Of a stretch of DNA of 64,000 bases, positions 1 to 9,638 are shown in pieces; positions within the stretch are counted from its first letter, which is position 1, and each line of letters begins with the position of its first letter. Source of the stretch: Capsaspora owczarzaki ATCC 30864 (Eukaryota > Opisthokonta > Filasterea); NCBI RefSeq assembly GCF_000151315.2, contig NW_011887300.1:929003-993002 (forward strand). The letters are read 5' to 3'. Made by a program: the position numbers and the translations under genes. Under the pieces are notes generated by a model. The model ran no database searches and was not told where the DNA came from. It saw nothing but the letters and a program-made list of their open reading frames with translations.

Positions 1-2
1 TC

Positions 3-710
3 CTTCCTCCTGCTCCAGCCGATGACTCGACTGATTGGATGGAGGTTGATCCCGAGCAGCTCGAGCAGCAGATGACCAAGATGCAGACGGCCCTTCAAGA
101 AGTGATGAAAGCCAGCGAGCAGCAACCAACCACGACCCGCTCGCCATCCTCCAAGGGCGACGGTTCGACGGAAGAGGATGTGCAACAGCTCGGAAAGCTG
201 GCGTCCTTGCTCAAAGGCGTGCAGTCATTCATGACCAGCAAGTCTGACATTGATGGCGTGAAAACTTCCACAGGGCTCCGCCCAGAGATGTTTGACGACC
301 CGGCCACCAGTGAGGACGAGAATTCTTCGGAAGATCAGGATGACCTCAGCGATGAGGACGAAGAGGCGGACGACAGCGGTGATGATGAAGGTGACGAAAA
401 AGTGGCAGAGGCCATGTTTGGTGACGACGCGATTGACCAACTCCTGGCCGATGATGTCGACCCTCCCCTGAGCGAGCCAGACAACTCCTCCGAAAGCATT
501 CGATCTGCGATGGAGCATATGGATGCCGAGCTTCGCAATGTGGGACTGCAATGCGTCATTCAACAGGGCGCGCGTGGAAAGCAAACCATGTCTGACGAGC
601 AAATCAACCTTGCCATGAACATGCTCCTGTCCCACGAGGCTCAGCAGGGCCGACCCGGCCCATTCACCCATTTGCTGCAGTCGTTCATCGGCGGGCAGCA
701 ACCGCGTTAA
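3..710 (+). CDS. ECD: ECD/SGT1 (ecdysoneless) homologue, C-terminal part
   Basis: This is the C-terminal ~235 residues of an ecdysoneless-family protein; the frame is open to the window edge, so the gene starts outside. Family members bind spliceosome, R2TP and transcription components and promote cell-cycle progression. What I see: a start resembling the family's W-x-x-x-D/P-E-x-L segment (DWMEVDPEQLEQQM); a long Asp/Glu/Ser-rich acidic stretch in the middle; and a conserved ending in which MDAELRNVG is followed about 40 residues later by INLAMNMLLSHEAQQGRPGP and THLLQSF. This matches the animal ECD tail (MDREL, then a helix ending with a GLAGPASNLLQS-like motif). It stops with TAA and lies tail-to-tail with the next gene, 178 bp away. 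No intron is needed in this part. The assignment rests on the tail motif and the acidic region only, because the conserved N-terminal domain is not in the window. Confidence 0.82.
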   Translation, partial: LPPAPADDSTDWMEVDPEQLEQQMTKMQTALQEVMKASEQQPTTTRSPSSKGDGSTEEDVQQLGKLASLLKGVQSFMTSKSDIDGVKTSTGLRPEMFDDPATSEDENSSEDQDDLSDEDEEADDSGDDEGDEKVAEAMFGDDAIDQLLADDVDPPLSEPDNSSESIRSAMEHMDAELRNVGLQCVIQQGARGKQTMSDEQINLAMNMLLSHEAQQGRPGPFTHLLQSFIGGQQPR

Positions 711-888
711 CATTTCGTTGTTTTTTCTCTCTTTGCAACGAACTTGCAACCAACAGCGCTATGCCACGAGTGAGATGTTTGAAATAACAAAAGCAAAACG
801 CCTGGTAGTTAAAAATAAAACGCCTTAATTCACAACAACATTTTCAAGAAATAAAAAACCTAAACAACGACTCAAGACAGATACCCGC

Positions 889-3800
889 TCACACCATGTT
901 GCCAACATCAGCCGGAGGCCAGGTAGATGCAACTGGGCCTGGATGCGCCAAGACCTTGTGCAGAGCCGTGAGGTTGGCATGGAGGCGGCGAGCGTTGCCT
1001 TCGAGCTGCCGAGCATCCTGCAACCCGGCTCCCACTTCAGGCTCAACATCCGCCAGCACCAAGTCAACCAGGTCATGCACATAACCAGGTACTTCTTGGC
1101 TGCTGGAGGAGCTGCCTTCACCTCCAATCGTGCTGGCGGCAAAGTAGCGTGCTGCTTCTTCGCGAGCCAAACGCGTCTGTGTGTCGTACTCGGCAAGGCC
1201 AGCCTGCAGCTTGGCGTCAGCTTGTGTAACACCTGCCAGGAGGAGTTGATTTGTGTCGCCAGAGGGCGATTTCGGGGTCCACGGAGCACCCAGGCCTCGC
1301 TGTTGCGGCTGCTGCTGCATTCGGGATTGCAGCAGCTCGTGCAGCGCCGAATTGTCCCCTCGTAGTTGTTTGAGTTCTTGGAGCAGCTGCTCCCGTGAGA
1401 GGGTTTCGTCCACATCACGCAGAGCCTCTTGGACGAGAACGTCCCAGCGTGAGACAAACGCTTGTTTTGTCTCAGAGTTGATGCCGCCCTTCCCACTCTC
1501 ACGGAAGGCAGAAGTGGGCATTGCCTCGATGTGCTCCAAGCCCGAGGGAGGTGCGGCAACGGGCTTTGAAGAATGAGGAGATGGTTGACTTTGAGGAACA
1601 CTGACAGGTTGTTGATGTTGTTGTTGTGCTTGCTGTCGTTGCGCTTGCGCCAAATCGAGTTGACGCTGTTGCTGCAATTCGAGCAGCTGCTGCCGCAATG
1701 CGCTCACCTCCGCTCGCAGTTGCTGCTCTTTTTCATCCACGTCCTGCCGCCCAGTCGGAGTGGCCTGCACATTCGAGGCTGCCTGTTTCAACTCGTTCTG
1801 ATAACGTGCCGTCGTACTGTCAAGTTGGTCTGCATGCTGCTGCATGACAGTTTGCAGTTGCTCTTGGTAGACTTGCAGCTGTTGCCGCTCACGAACCTGA
1901 ACAAGTTCGAGCGCTTGATCGTGCTGTTGTTGTTGTTGCTCTGCTGCCTTCTGGTTGGTTTCAAGCTGCTCATCTCGGGCTTCGATCTCGAGGGTTTGCA
2001 GCTCCATTTCGGCAGTAAGTCGTTCGACTTCCAAGGTAAGAACGCTGCGCTCCTCGGCCAGCCGATCGGCAATAATTTGCACATCAGCAAGCTGCTGGCG
2101 TTGGTTTGCTTGGAGGTCGAGATGTTGTTGCTGGTGCTCGGCATGCATCAGTTTTAGCGCTTCCAGCTCTTTCTGCAAGGACTGGCTGTTCTGCTCGGCT
2201 TGCTGAAGCTGGGTCGTCAGAATGTCGATCGCAGCTTCACCGCCGGCATGTGTCGTCTCTTGCTGTTCGAACTGCGCTGCCAGTTGGTCTCGGTCTTGGT
2301 GCGCCTGCTCCAGATCTGCTCGCAAGTTGGCAACCTCAGCTTGGAGCGCTGCCTCCTGGTCCTTGGACAGGGCCTTTTGCTGTTCGAGCTGTGTTGCCAG
2401 CTGGTCTCGGGCTTTGTGCGCCTTCTCGAGATGTCCTCGCATGTCGGAAACCTCAGCTTGGAGCTCTGCTGCCTGATCCTTGGACTCGGTCGCTTGCTGT
2501 TGGATGGTGTGCAGCGACTCGTTGGCCACAGTTGCAGCCGCGTTGGCGCTTTGTGCGGCTTCCTCGGCGGCCCTGCGCTGACCAATCGCATCTTCCAGCT
2601 TGCGTTGGAGCCGAGCAATGTGTTGCTGGCTCTCGAGCGCCAGCTGCTCAATCTCTTGCTCTTGAGAGGCATGGAGCTGCTGGAGCTGAACAAGTTGCCC
2701 TCGGGCTTGCTCGAGATCGTTGTTGTTGCCGAGCGTGGCGCTGCGTTGCTGGGTTTGCAGTTGCTCTACGTGCTCTCGCAACTGGGCCATTTCGCTTTCG
2801 AGAGCAAGCTGGAGTGTCTGTCGCGCGGCGTCGCTTTCCGCTTGCTGGGCCTGTTGTTGCTGTTGGAGTTGTGCGGCGTGTTCTTGTCGCAATGCCACGA
2901 GATCTGCAACGTGCTGGGCGTCTGCCGCGCGCCATGCATGGGTTGTTTCTTCGAGCTTTTGTTTCAGGGCAGCCAGGGCAGCAGCATCGGCCGCAGAAGT
3001 TGTCGCAGGTTGCGCAGGCGTAACGGGCGCAAGGGGAGGAGCAGCAGCAGTAGCAGCCGCCGCCTTTGCAGCAGCGGCGGCGACAACTGTCGATGCGGCA
3101 GCAGCGCGTTCGCTCTCCTTGACGCGCAGAGTGAGTTGTTTGACCGTCTCTTCCATGCGACGCACAAGGTCCTTCTTTTCTTCCACCAGTGCCGACAGCT
3201 CGGCGATGCGGCTTTCGCGCTCAACTAGAGCTTCGCGGTGTTCACGGAAGGCCGCCACAATTTCGGGCCTGTCGGGAAGATTGGGGGGGGGGCGGCGGGG
3301 GAAGAGATGGAGATTGAGAGATTGGTTTCAAACGCACACAAAACCATCGTCGCGCAAATTATCCAAACTAGAGCGAACTTACTTTGAGTTTGCACCATCG
3401 GGGCGCTGCTGCTGCTGCTGCTGCTGCTGAGAGGTCGCGCTGGTGAGCTTGTCTTGAAGGACTGCTCGTTCGATGCGGACGCTTTCGAGCTGCTCGTGCG
3501 TCGCCCGCAGCTCGTTTGCGAGCCGAGTCCTATCAACATTGAGCTGCTCAATCAACTCTGAGCGTTTCATGTCGACGTGGGCCAGCAGCTGGTCTGGATC
3601 GCTTGCTTCGTCTGCTGCAGCATCTCCGCGGCGTTTTCCGGCTTGCCTGCTGTTGGCCTCGTGGAGTTTGAGCTGGAGTGCCTTGACGCTCCGCAAGAGG
3701 TCAATCTTGTCAGCATACAGCTTGTCCTTTTGNNNNNNNNNNNNNNNNNNNNNNNNNNNNNNNNNNNNNNNNNNNNNNNNNNNNNNNNNNNNNNNNNNNN

Positions 3801-4560
3801 NNNNNNNNNNNNNNNNNNNNNNNNNNNNNNNNGCTCTCGAGCTCGAGCAGCATTGCGCGCAGCTGGTCGCGCTCGTCCACGATCGCATTGTAGCTATTCA
3901 TGTGCAGTGCGAGCAGTTCCGCGCGCATGGATTCCTGCTGGAGATTCTTCCTGAGTGCTTGGATGATCTTGTTGCTACTACTTGTGTGATGGTGCTGATG
4001 CTGCGGCTGCGGATGCTCCACAGTAGTAGGAGTTGAGCCAGCGCCAGAGTGGGACGACATTGGCGTGTCCATCCGCGCATCGTCAAAGCGAGTGATGGCG
4101 TCCACACTGGATGGTCCAGCTCCAGCTCCAGTTCCAGCTCCAGTTCCAGCTCCAGCTCCAGCTCCAGTTCCAGCTCCAGTCGATGGCGGCGGCGGCGGGA
4201 GGAGGCTCAGCGGGACTGAATTGGCATAGGAAGTCGTATTGTACTGCGACTGGTACTGCAGCTCATGCCCTTGCCCTTGTTCATGGTCATGATCATGATC
4301 ATAGCTGTGCTCTTGATGGTGCTGATGCTGATGCTGATGCTGATGGTGCGATGGCGGTTGCTGCTGATCTGCCCTGCTGCTGCTGCTGGCTGGAACAAGT
4401 CAAACCCAGTCATCGCCCCAGCCATCGCCCCGCCGCCAAAGCCCCCAAATGCATACGGAGCACCACTCGAAGCAGATCCAAAGTAGCTGCCGAGCGACGG
4501 CGCGTGGGAAGGCGACAACGCTGACGGCTTGCTGGAGGAAGAGGATGAAGACGCCCACAT
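889..4560 (-). CDS. Gln-rich coiled-coil protein, gene interrupted by an assembly gap
   Basis: I do not recognise the family. Exons run 4560 to 3383 (containing the 100-N gap, 3733-3832) and 3268 to 889. The intron has a GTAAGT donor at 3382 and joins as ...NSK-PEIVAAFREHREAL. The N-terminal ~150 residues are low complexity (Ser/Gly, Gln/His, poly-Pro, Gly-Ala repeats). After residue ~150 nearly everything is heptad-like coiled coil rich in Gln, Glu, Leu and Ala, with about 600 residues of helix in the last exon, ending in a less repetitive region. This looks like a golgin-, myosin-tail- or centrosome-type scaffold, but nothing specific decides between these. The first ~55 codons (MWASSSSS..) are in a different frame from the Gln/His tract that follows. 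The frame changes around 4380-4395 inside a CAG/GCA run with no plausible intron. The start codon lies 190 bp from the divergent PC4 gene. Confidence 0.6.
3733..3832. other. Assembly gap of 100 Ns
   Basis: One hundred consecutive N characters inside the first coding exon of the coiled-coil gene. The round length suggests a placeholder, so the true missing length, and hence the reading frame across it, is unknown. Confidence 0.99.
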
Positions 4561-4750
4561 TTGTCAGAGTCGAGTCTGAGAAAGTAAGCAAAAGTAAATA
4601 AGAAGAAAAACACAAAAGGTAAGACTGAGGAAGTTCGCGTTCGTCTCGTCTCAGACTCTTTGACTTTGGGCTGGAATTTCAGTCATTTTGTTCAACTTTC
4701 GTGTTAAACACTTTTAAATCGTTCTTATTTATACGCGTTTGCTCATCAAC
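4561..4750. promoter_or_regulatory. Short divergent intergenic region (coiled-coil gene / PC4)
   Basis: 190 bp separate the start codons of two oppositely transcribed genes, so both core promoters and 5' leaders must lie here or within the genes. The PC4 side is AT-rich just before its ATG. I see no clear TATA element. Confidence 0.5.
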
Positions 4751-5500
4751 ATGTCTGCGAACAAGTACAAAACACCAGCCTTCGTGACGTCCTCTGATGA
4801 TGATGAAGCTGGTCTCGCTGCTGCTGCTGCTGCAGACGCTGATCCAGACCGCCACGCGCTGCCGACGGGGAAGCCACCCAAGGAGGATCTCCGCTCAACC
4901 GTACCGCTCTCTTGTTTGCTGAGCCTGCCCTTGGTCGATGAGAACTGAAATGGGGGGGGGGGAATCAAAAGCGCGGGAAAACACAAGATTGCGCGCCAAA
5001 AACGCTCACTTCTGCTCTTGTTTGGCTTGCAATCAGGCGGCTGCGGGTGCAGGTGCTGCTGGGACTGGCTTCAAGACGTCCGATGGCATTGCATTCAATG
5101 TGAGCGTGTTTGTGTTGCGCGGCTTGGGACTTGGGGGACTTGGGGGACGAGACCTTACCAATCCCAATGCAATCCCACTCAAATCTCTCTTGCAACAGCT
5201 TATTCCCAATGGAAAGCGTCGCATCACAGTCCGCCGGTTTTCGGGTAAAAAGTACGTCGACATCCGCGAGTTTTACGACGACGATTCCGGCGAGCTCAAG
5301 CCAGGCAAGAAGGGTACGGAAAAAAAAAACACCTCAGAGAAGTCTGAGACGTTTCGGACGTGCGTTTTTCGCGCTTTCCACGCCTGCTCATTCCAATGAT
5401 CGCTTGTTTCGTTGGTGCAGGCATCATGCTCAACGAGGAGCAGTTTACAGCATTGCTTGGCATGGCGGACAACATCCGGAACGCATTGCAAAAGATTTGA
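4751..5500 (+). CDS. SUB1: PC4/SUB1-type transcriptional coactivator p15
   Basis: A 135-residue nuclear single-stranded-DNA-binding coactivator of RNA polymerase II. Four exons: 4751-4900, 5037-5099, 5199-5313 and 5421-5500. All junctions keep frame (phases 0, 0, 1); donors are GTACCG, GTGAGC and GTACGG. Residues 1-70 are a Ser/Asp/Ala-rich tail, as in animal PC4. The PC4 core follows: NGKRRITVRRFSGKKYVDIREFY, then DDDSGELKPGKKGIMLNEEQF, then a final helix ending NALQKI. This matches the family signature of a beta-sheet carrying V-R-x-F-x-G-K, a D-I-R-E-(F/Y) strand, a P-G-(R/K)-K-G turn and a terminal amphipathic helix. Length is close to the human protein (127 aa). It sits head-to-head with the coiled-coil gene and tail-to-tail with DOT1. 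The donor of exon 1 (GTACCG) is the least certain junction. Confidence 0.93.
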
Positions 5501-5602
5501 ATCGGTTTCACTTTGTTTGAATGGTTTCAAAAGGTGTTTCTGGTCTGTGCTATCCTGTATCATACACAACGATTTTTCATCAAAAAAAAAAACAAAGCGA
5601 AG

Positions 5603-5645
5603 CAATCTCAAAACAAACAAACAGTGGTGGTGGTGGTGGTGGTAA
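5603..5645. repeat. GTG microsatellite
   Basis: A run of about six GTG units (around 5624-5642) lies between the convergent 3' ends of PC4 and DOT1, just after an A-rich stretch probably belonging to the PC4 3' end. Confidence 0.7.
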
Positions 5646-8338
5646 TCAATCGGTTTTCATGGGCATCGTGCGAGGCTGCGCGAATAAACTTTGACTGGTT
5701 GCTGGTGAGCCGTGCGACGAGACTCGCGCGATATTATGCACGAGATCGACTGCAGCTGTTGGAGAATCAAACGACACGTCAAGGCCGCGGTCTCTGAGCA
5801 GTCTGTTGGTCGTGCAAAAGTACCGAAAAGCAGCGGCGGGCAAATGAGAAACGTCAAGGACAGACAGCAATGCAAACACACAACCACTACTTACGCGCTG
5901 ATCTGAAGAGTCAACAGTTGAGACTCTGATGACAATCGCTGCTGCGCATCTTTGCAAACATTCAAGGCCTCCTGCACAAGCCGAGCAGTCAGTCACTCTG
6001 TTACGGCATTGTTCCTCGAACAAACAAACGAACGAGCAAGCACCAACCACCTCACCTTCTCACGCTCTAGCTGAGCTCGGAGCTCGAGAAGCTCGCCCGG
6101 TGAGCCAAGCGACGCAATCATCTTGAATGCTTTGAGATAGGTGTGCTGCACAAGCGTTGCCAACGCGCCAGCCGCCTGAAAGCTATAGGCCGCATCGGAA
6201 GTGTTGGGGTCGGAGAGCTGCTCAATGTACTGCATCAAATCCCGGTCTTGTTCAAAGTTGGACACGGGCGGCGCTTCGTCAGACAGCGGGCAGTACAGCG
6301 CCATCGCCTCAAGCATCTCGTCGGTGAGATCTTCCACATTTGCATTCAGCGTGTCCTCAAACCCGAGAGGAACAAAGTCGGGCAAACGAGGAGCTGCACG
6401 CAGCACTGGTGATGTTGGCACTGCACGAGAAAAGTCGTCGCTACGGTGGTCGTCCTCGCGTTGTAGTTGAGCTTGTCGTTCCTGGCGCTGCCGCTGACGG
6501 CGACGATGCCGACTCCGACTGTCGTGTCGGGAAGATGGCGGAGAGGCCGTTTGAGGCGATGGCGACGGAGCAAAGTTCGGCAGAGGGCTCACGTTCATCG
6601 AAATGGATTTTCGCGATGGTCGTTGGCCACGTGAGCCACTGCTTGGATAGGATGGGGAGCTCGGGCGAGTGGGCCGAGGGGATGACGTGCTCGAACCGGG
6701 TGTGGAACGCGACGGCTGGCGGTGGCGCCGGCCACCGGAAAAGAATGGCGAAAGGTTGAGGGATTTCACCCCGGTATGCCCGTAATCCGCGACCACAATG
6801 TCATCGTCGTCGGTTTCGGGGCTCGAGGTACTGTCATCCTGGAGCTCCTGCTGGTCCTCCGAATCGACATCGTACCTTCCCGAGCGTCGGCGCGACGTTT
6901 CCCCGCGCGAACGCGTTGAGCGCGACGTGGCTCCGGCAGAGGCGCTTTGCTTTTGCAAAAACCGCCACAAGCGCGTATAATCAACCCGGTGGACAAAGAA
7001 TGGAACAGACTTGTTGGTCCAGGACACGCCTTGCCCACCATAACGAATGCACCGGACTCGCATGACGCTTTCGAGCGAGCCGACGTTGCGCGATGTGAGC
7101 TTGACCTTTTCCAACGGTGCAAACGCCGAAGACGACACAATCTTGGCCCCGTGCTCGAGCAGCTCTTCAAACCGCTGGCGAAGGGAGAGATTGAGTTGGG
7201 GATCGAACACGTAGTTGTTGACGAAAATGATGGTGGCGCCTTTGATGCGTGGCCGCACTTCGTCCTCGAGAAAGTCGCCATGGGCCAGTTCAAAGGGCCC
7301 GCTCGTTCGGCCTCACCAGCGGAGGCGATGCTGAAACTCTTCGCCCATGTCGTTGGCGTACTTTGCGCAAATGTCGCGCTTTTCGATGCCGTAGGTGCGG
7401 CACCCCGTCTGGAGCGCCACCTGCAGCACAGCCTGGCCGACTCCAGAGCCGAGATCAATGAAAATGTCGTCCTTGGTGATGGGCACCTTCTCGACGAGGC
7501 AGTGAATCATTTCAAAGTTGACTTCGCCGTACACTTCCGCCGAGAAGCCCTTGTAGCCGTTCAGTGTCCGCGGATCGGTGATGACTCTGTTGTAGACCTG
7601 TGTCATGATGTGCGACACGAGATCGAACGGCAACCGCGAGTAGCTGGCCGTGGCGGGCGTTGACTGCGACGCTGTCGACGAGGATGGGTTCATGGGACCG
7701 TCCGGCTCCAGCTGCCGCTCCCGCTCGAGGCGAGCATGTCGGATTGGCTTGAGCCGTTCTACCTCTGCATTGAATGTGTCTAGGAGCCTTGTCATTGCGG
7801 CCAAATCGGTGCGCTTGACCGTGTTCACGGTATACGTGTAATCCGGCATCCCTTCCGGCTGAAAGTCCCTCGCGACGAGTCTACCGAGTATTCACCATTG
7901 GAACAATGCTTACAGGAGTGAGACAAAAACTTGCCAATTGTTTGACACGACACTGTATCCCTTTGAGTGTGCGTACCGGATTGTATTGAGCAGGTCGGTT
8001 GCTGGGTCAAACTCGTCGATCGGCCGCAGCGGCCACTTGTAGACTTCTGGCTCGATGCCCTAACAACAGCACACACACGCAGCGCAGTAGTAGTGGGATG
8101 AGGATGGGGGGGGGTTAGGGTTGGGGTTCGCTCAATGACGCTTCCATACAAATGTCAACTCTGCCCTCTCTCTCCGCCTGGTCTCTCCATTGCACAATGC
8201 ACACGCTTGTACCATGCACGGGCTGCTGACGCGGAGCTCAATGTCGGGTGCTGCTGCTGCGCTGGCGTGCATTGCGAGCAGCTTTGCAATGGCTGCTGCT
8301 TGTCCTGCATTGTCGCCGTTGCTGCTGTCTGCACTCAT
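5646..8338 (-). CDS. DOT1: DOT1 histone H3-K79 methyltransferase, with in-frame TGA in the catalytic core
   Basis: DOT1 transfers methyl groups from SAM to H3 Lys79 on nucleosomes. Five exons: 8338-8213, 8059-7931, 7858-6056, 5971-5895 and 5802-5646, about 763 codons. The N-terminal part aligns with animal DOT1L: IEPEVYKWPLRP, then a helical region, then YNRVITDPRTLNGYKGFS and AEVYGEVNFEMI. SAM-binding motif I is DIFIDLGSGVGQAVLQVA, followed by YGIEKRDICAKYA. After exon-3 codon 182 (EFQHRLRW) comes TGA at 7312-7310. The same frame then continues with GRTSGPFELAHGDFLEDEV, FVNNYVFDP, KIVSSSAFAPL and VSWTNKSVPFFVHRVDY, all expected DOT1 segments with no length gap. The Ser/Arg/Pro-rich tail resembles DOT1L's disordered C terminus. 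The last two exons and the weak GTTTTT donor of exon 2 are less certain. The start is 116 bp from the divergent RRM-R3H gene. Confidence 0.93.
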
Positions 8339-8454
8339 CTGCCTGTTCACACAAGAAAAACGAGGACTAGAGACTCCTGTCTAATAAATAAATAAATAAA
8401 TAATCTGCTCAGACTTTTGCTCAGAAGTCACTCCTCGTTTTTGGTTTCGTGAAA
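8339..8454. promoter_or_regulatory. Very short divergent promoter region (DOT1 / RRM-R3H)
   Basis: Only 116 bp lie between the two start codons of divergently transcribed genes. The region contains an AATA-type tandem repeat (ataaataaataaataa, about 8384-8402). Both 5' leaders and core promoters must be packed here, so shared control is likely by geometry. Confidence 0.5.
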
Positions 8455-9591
8455 ATGGAGGACGACGACGTGTTTGCGTTCGAGTCGTCGCACGTTGAGC
8501 GGCCACCGACGCACCGTCACAATAGCAGCAATGGCAGCAATGGCATTGCAAATCCAAGCCATGCACCGGTGCTGCGAGCTGGAGCTGGAGCTGGTTCAGG
8601 AGCTGCGTTGGCTGGAGCTGCATTGGGATTGGCACGTCGCGGCTCTGGCGTCGGTCTCATCCCAACGCCACCGACTCCAACAACGGCGACTGCTGCTGCT
8701 GCTGCTGCTGCTTCTGTTCATACTACTGCCACTGCTGCTGCTGCTGCCACTGCTACTAGTGCGACGACTGTGCCGTATGAGCGACTGGGCATGACTGCGC
8801 CGCCATATGGACTGCTGCACGCGCACCATTCGCATGGACCACTCGCAGCACATCAACAGCCACCGCCGCTGTCGTCGTCGTCGTCGTCGTCAGGATTGCT
8901 ACTGCATGCATCACCATCATCATCATCACCATCGTCGTCGTCGTTGGGTGCAGCGGGAGTCCATGCGGCGGCGGCACTGCTGCCCGATCCCAATGCAGCG
9001 CCAGCAATTGGCACTGGCATTGGCGCGCTGGGCCGAGCATCGAGGCACTCGCCGCAGTCCCCGCAGCGCCCGACACAGCCGCCGTCGTCGCCACAGAGGC
9101 AGCACATTCCAGTGCACGACTCGACGGGACTGCGCGGCGGCGGCAGCGGAGGGCAGCAGAGCGGCAGTCGTCCCGCTGCGTCACCACATGGCGCTGCTGG
9201 AGCACATGTGGATGCAGTGCACGACCACCGCGACCACCACCACCACCACCACCACTACAAGGCAATACAAGGACACGGGCCTCAACATGGCGCTGACTAC
9301 TACGGGAGTGACAGCCACGAGGACGGGCGCGGAGCGGCGGCCAACGAGCGCGGCGGCGCGGAACAACCGAGTCACGCCGAACCATGGACGCTGGCTGGAG
9401 ATGGCGCGCGGCAGCAGCAGCAGCCAATCAAGAAGCGGAGGCACAGGCACCGGCGCGGAAGCAGCAGTGGAAGCATTGGCCGATTGACGCTCGCTCAGAA
9501 CGAGGGCGACGAGGGCGCGGGTGTGGCAGACGTAGAAGAGCTCGACGACGAGTTTGTTCTGAGCAACTCGGGATTGCAGGGAAATTGGACC

Positions 9592-9638
<47 letters not shown>

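Noticed and set aside
7310-7312. Selenocysteine as the explanation for the DOT1 TGA
   Set aside because: DOT1 is not a known selenoprotein, the position is not catalytic, and no SECIS-like element was recognised by eye; sequencing error or a null allele is simpler.
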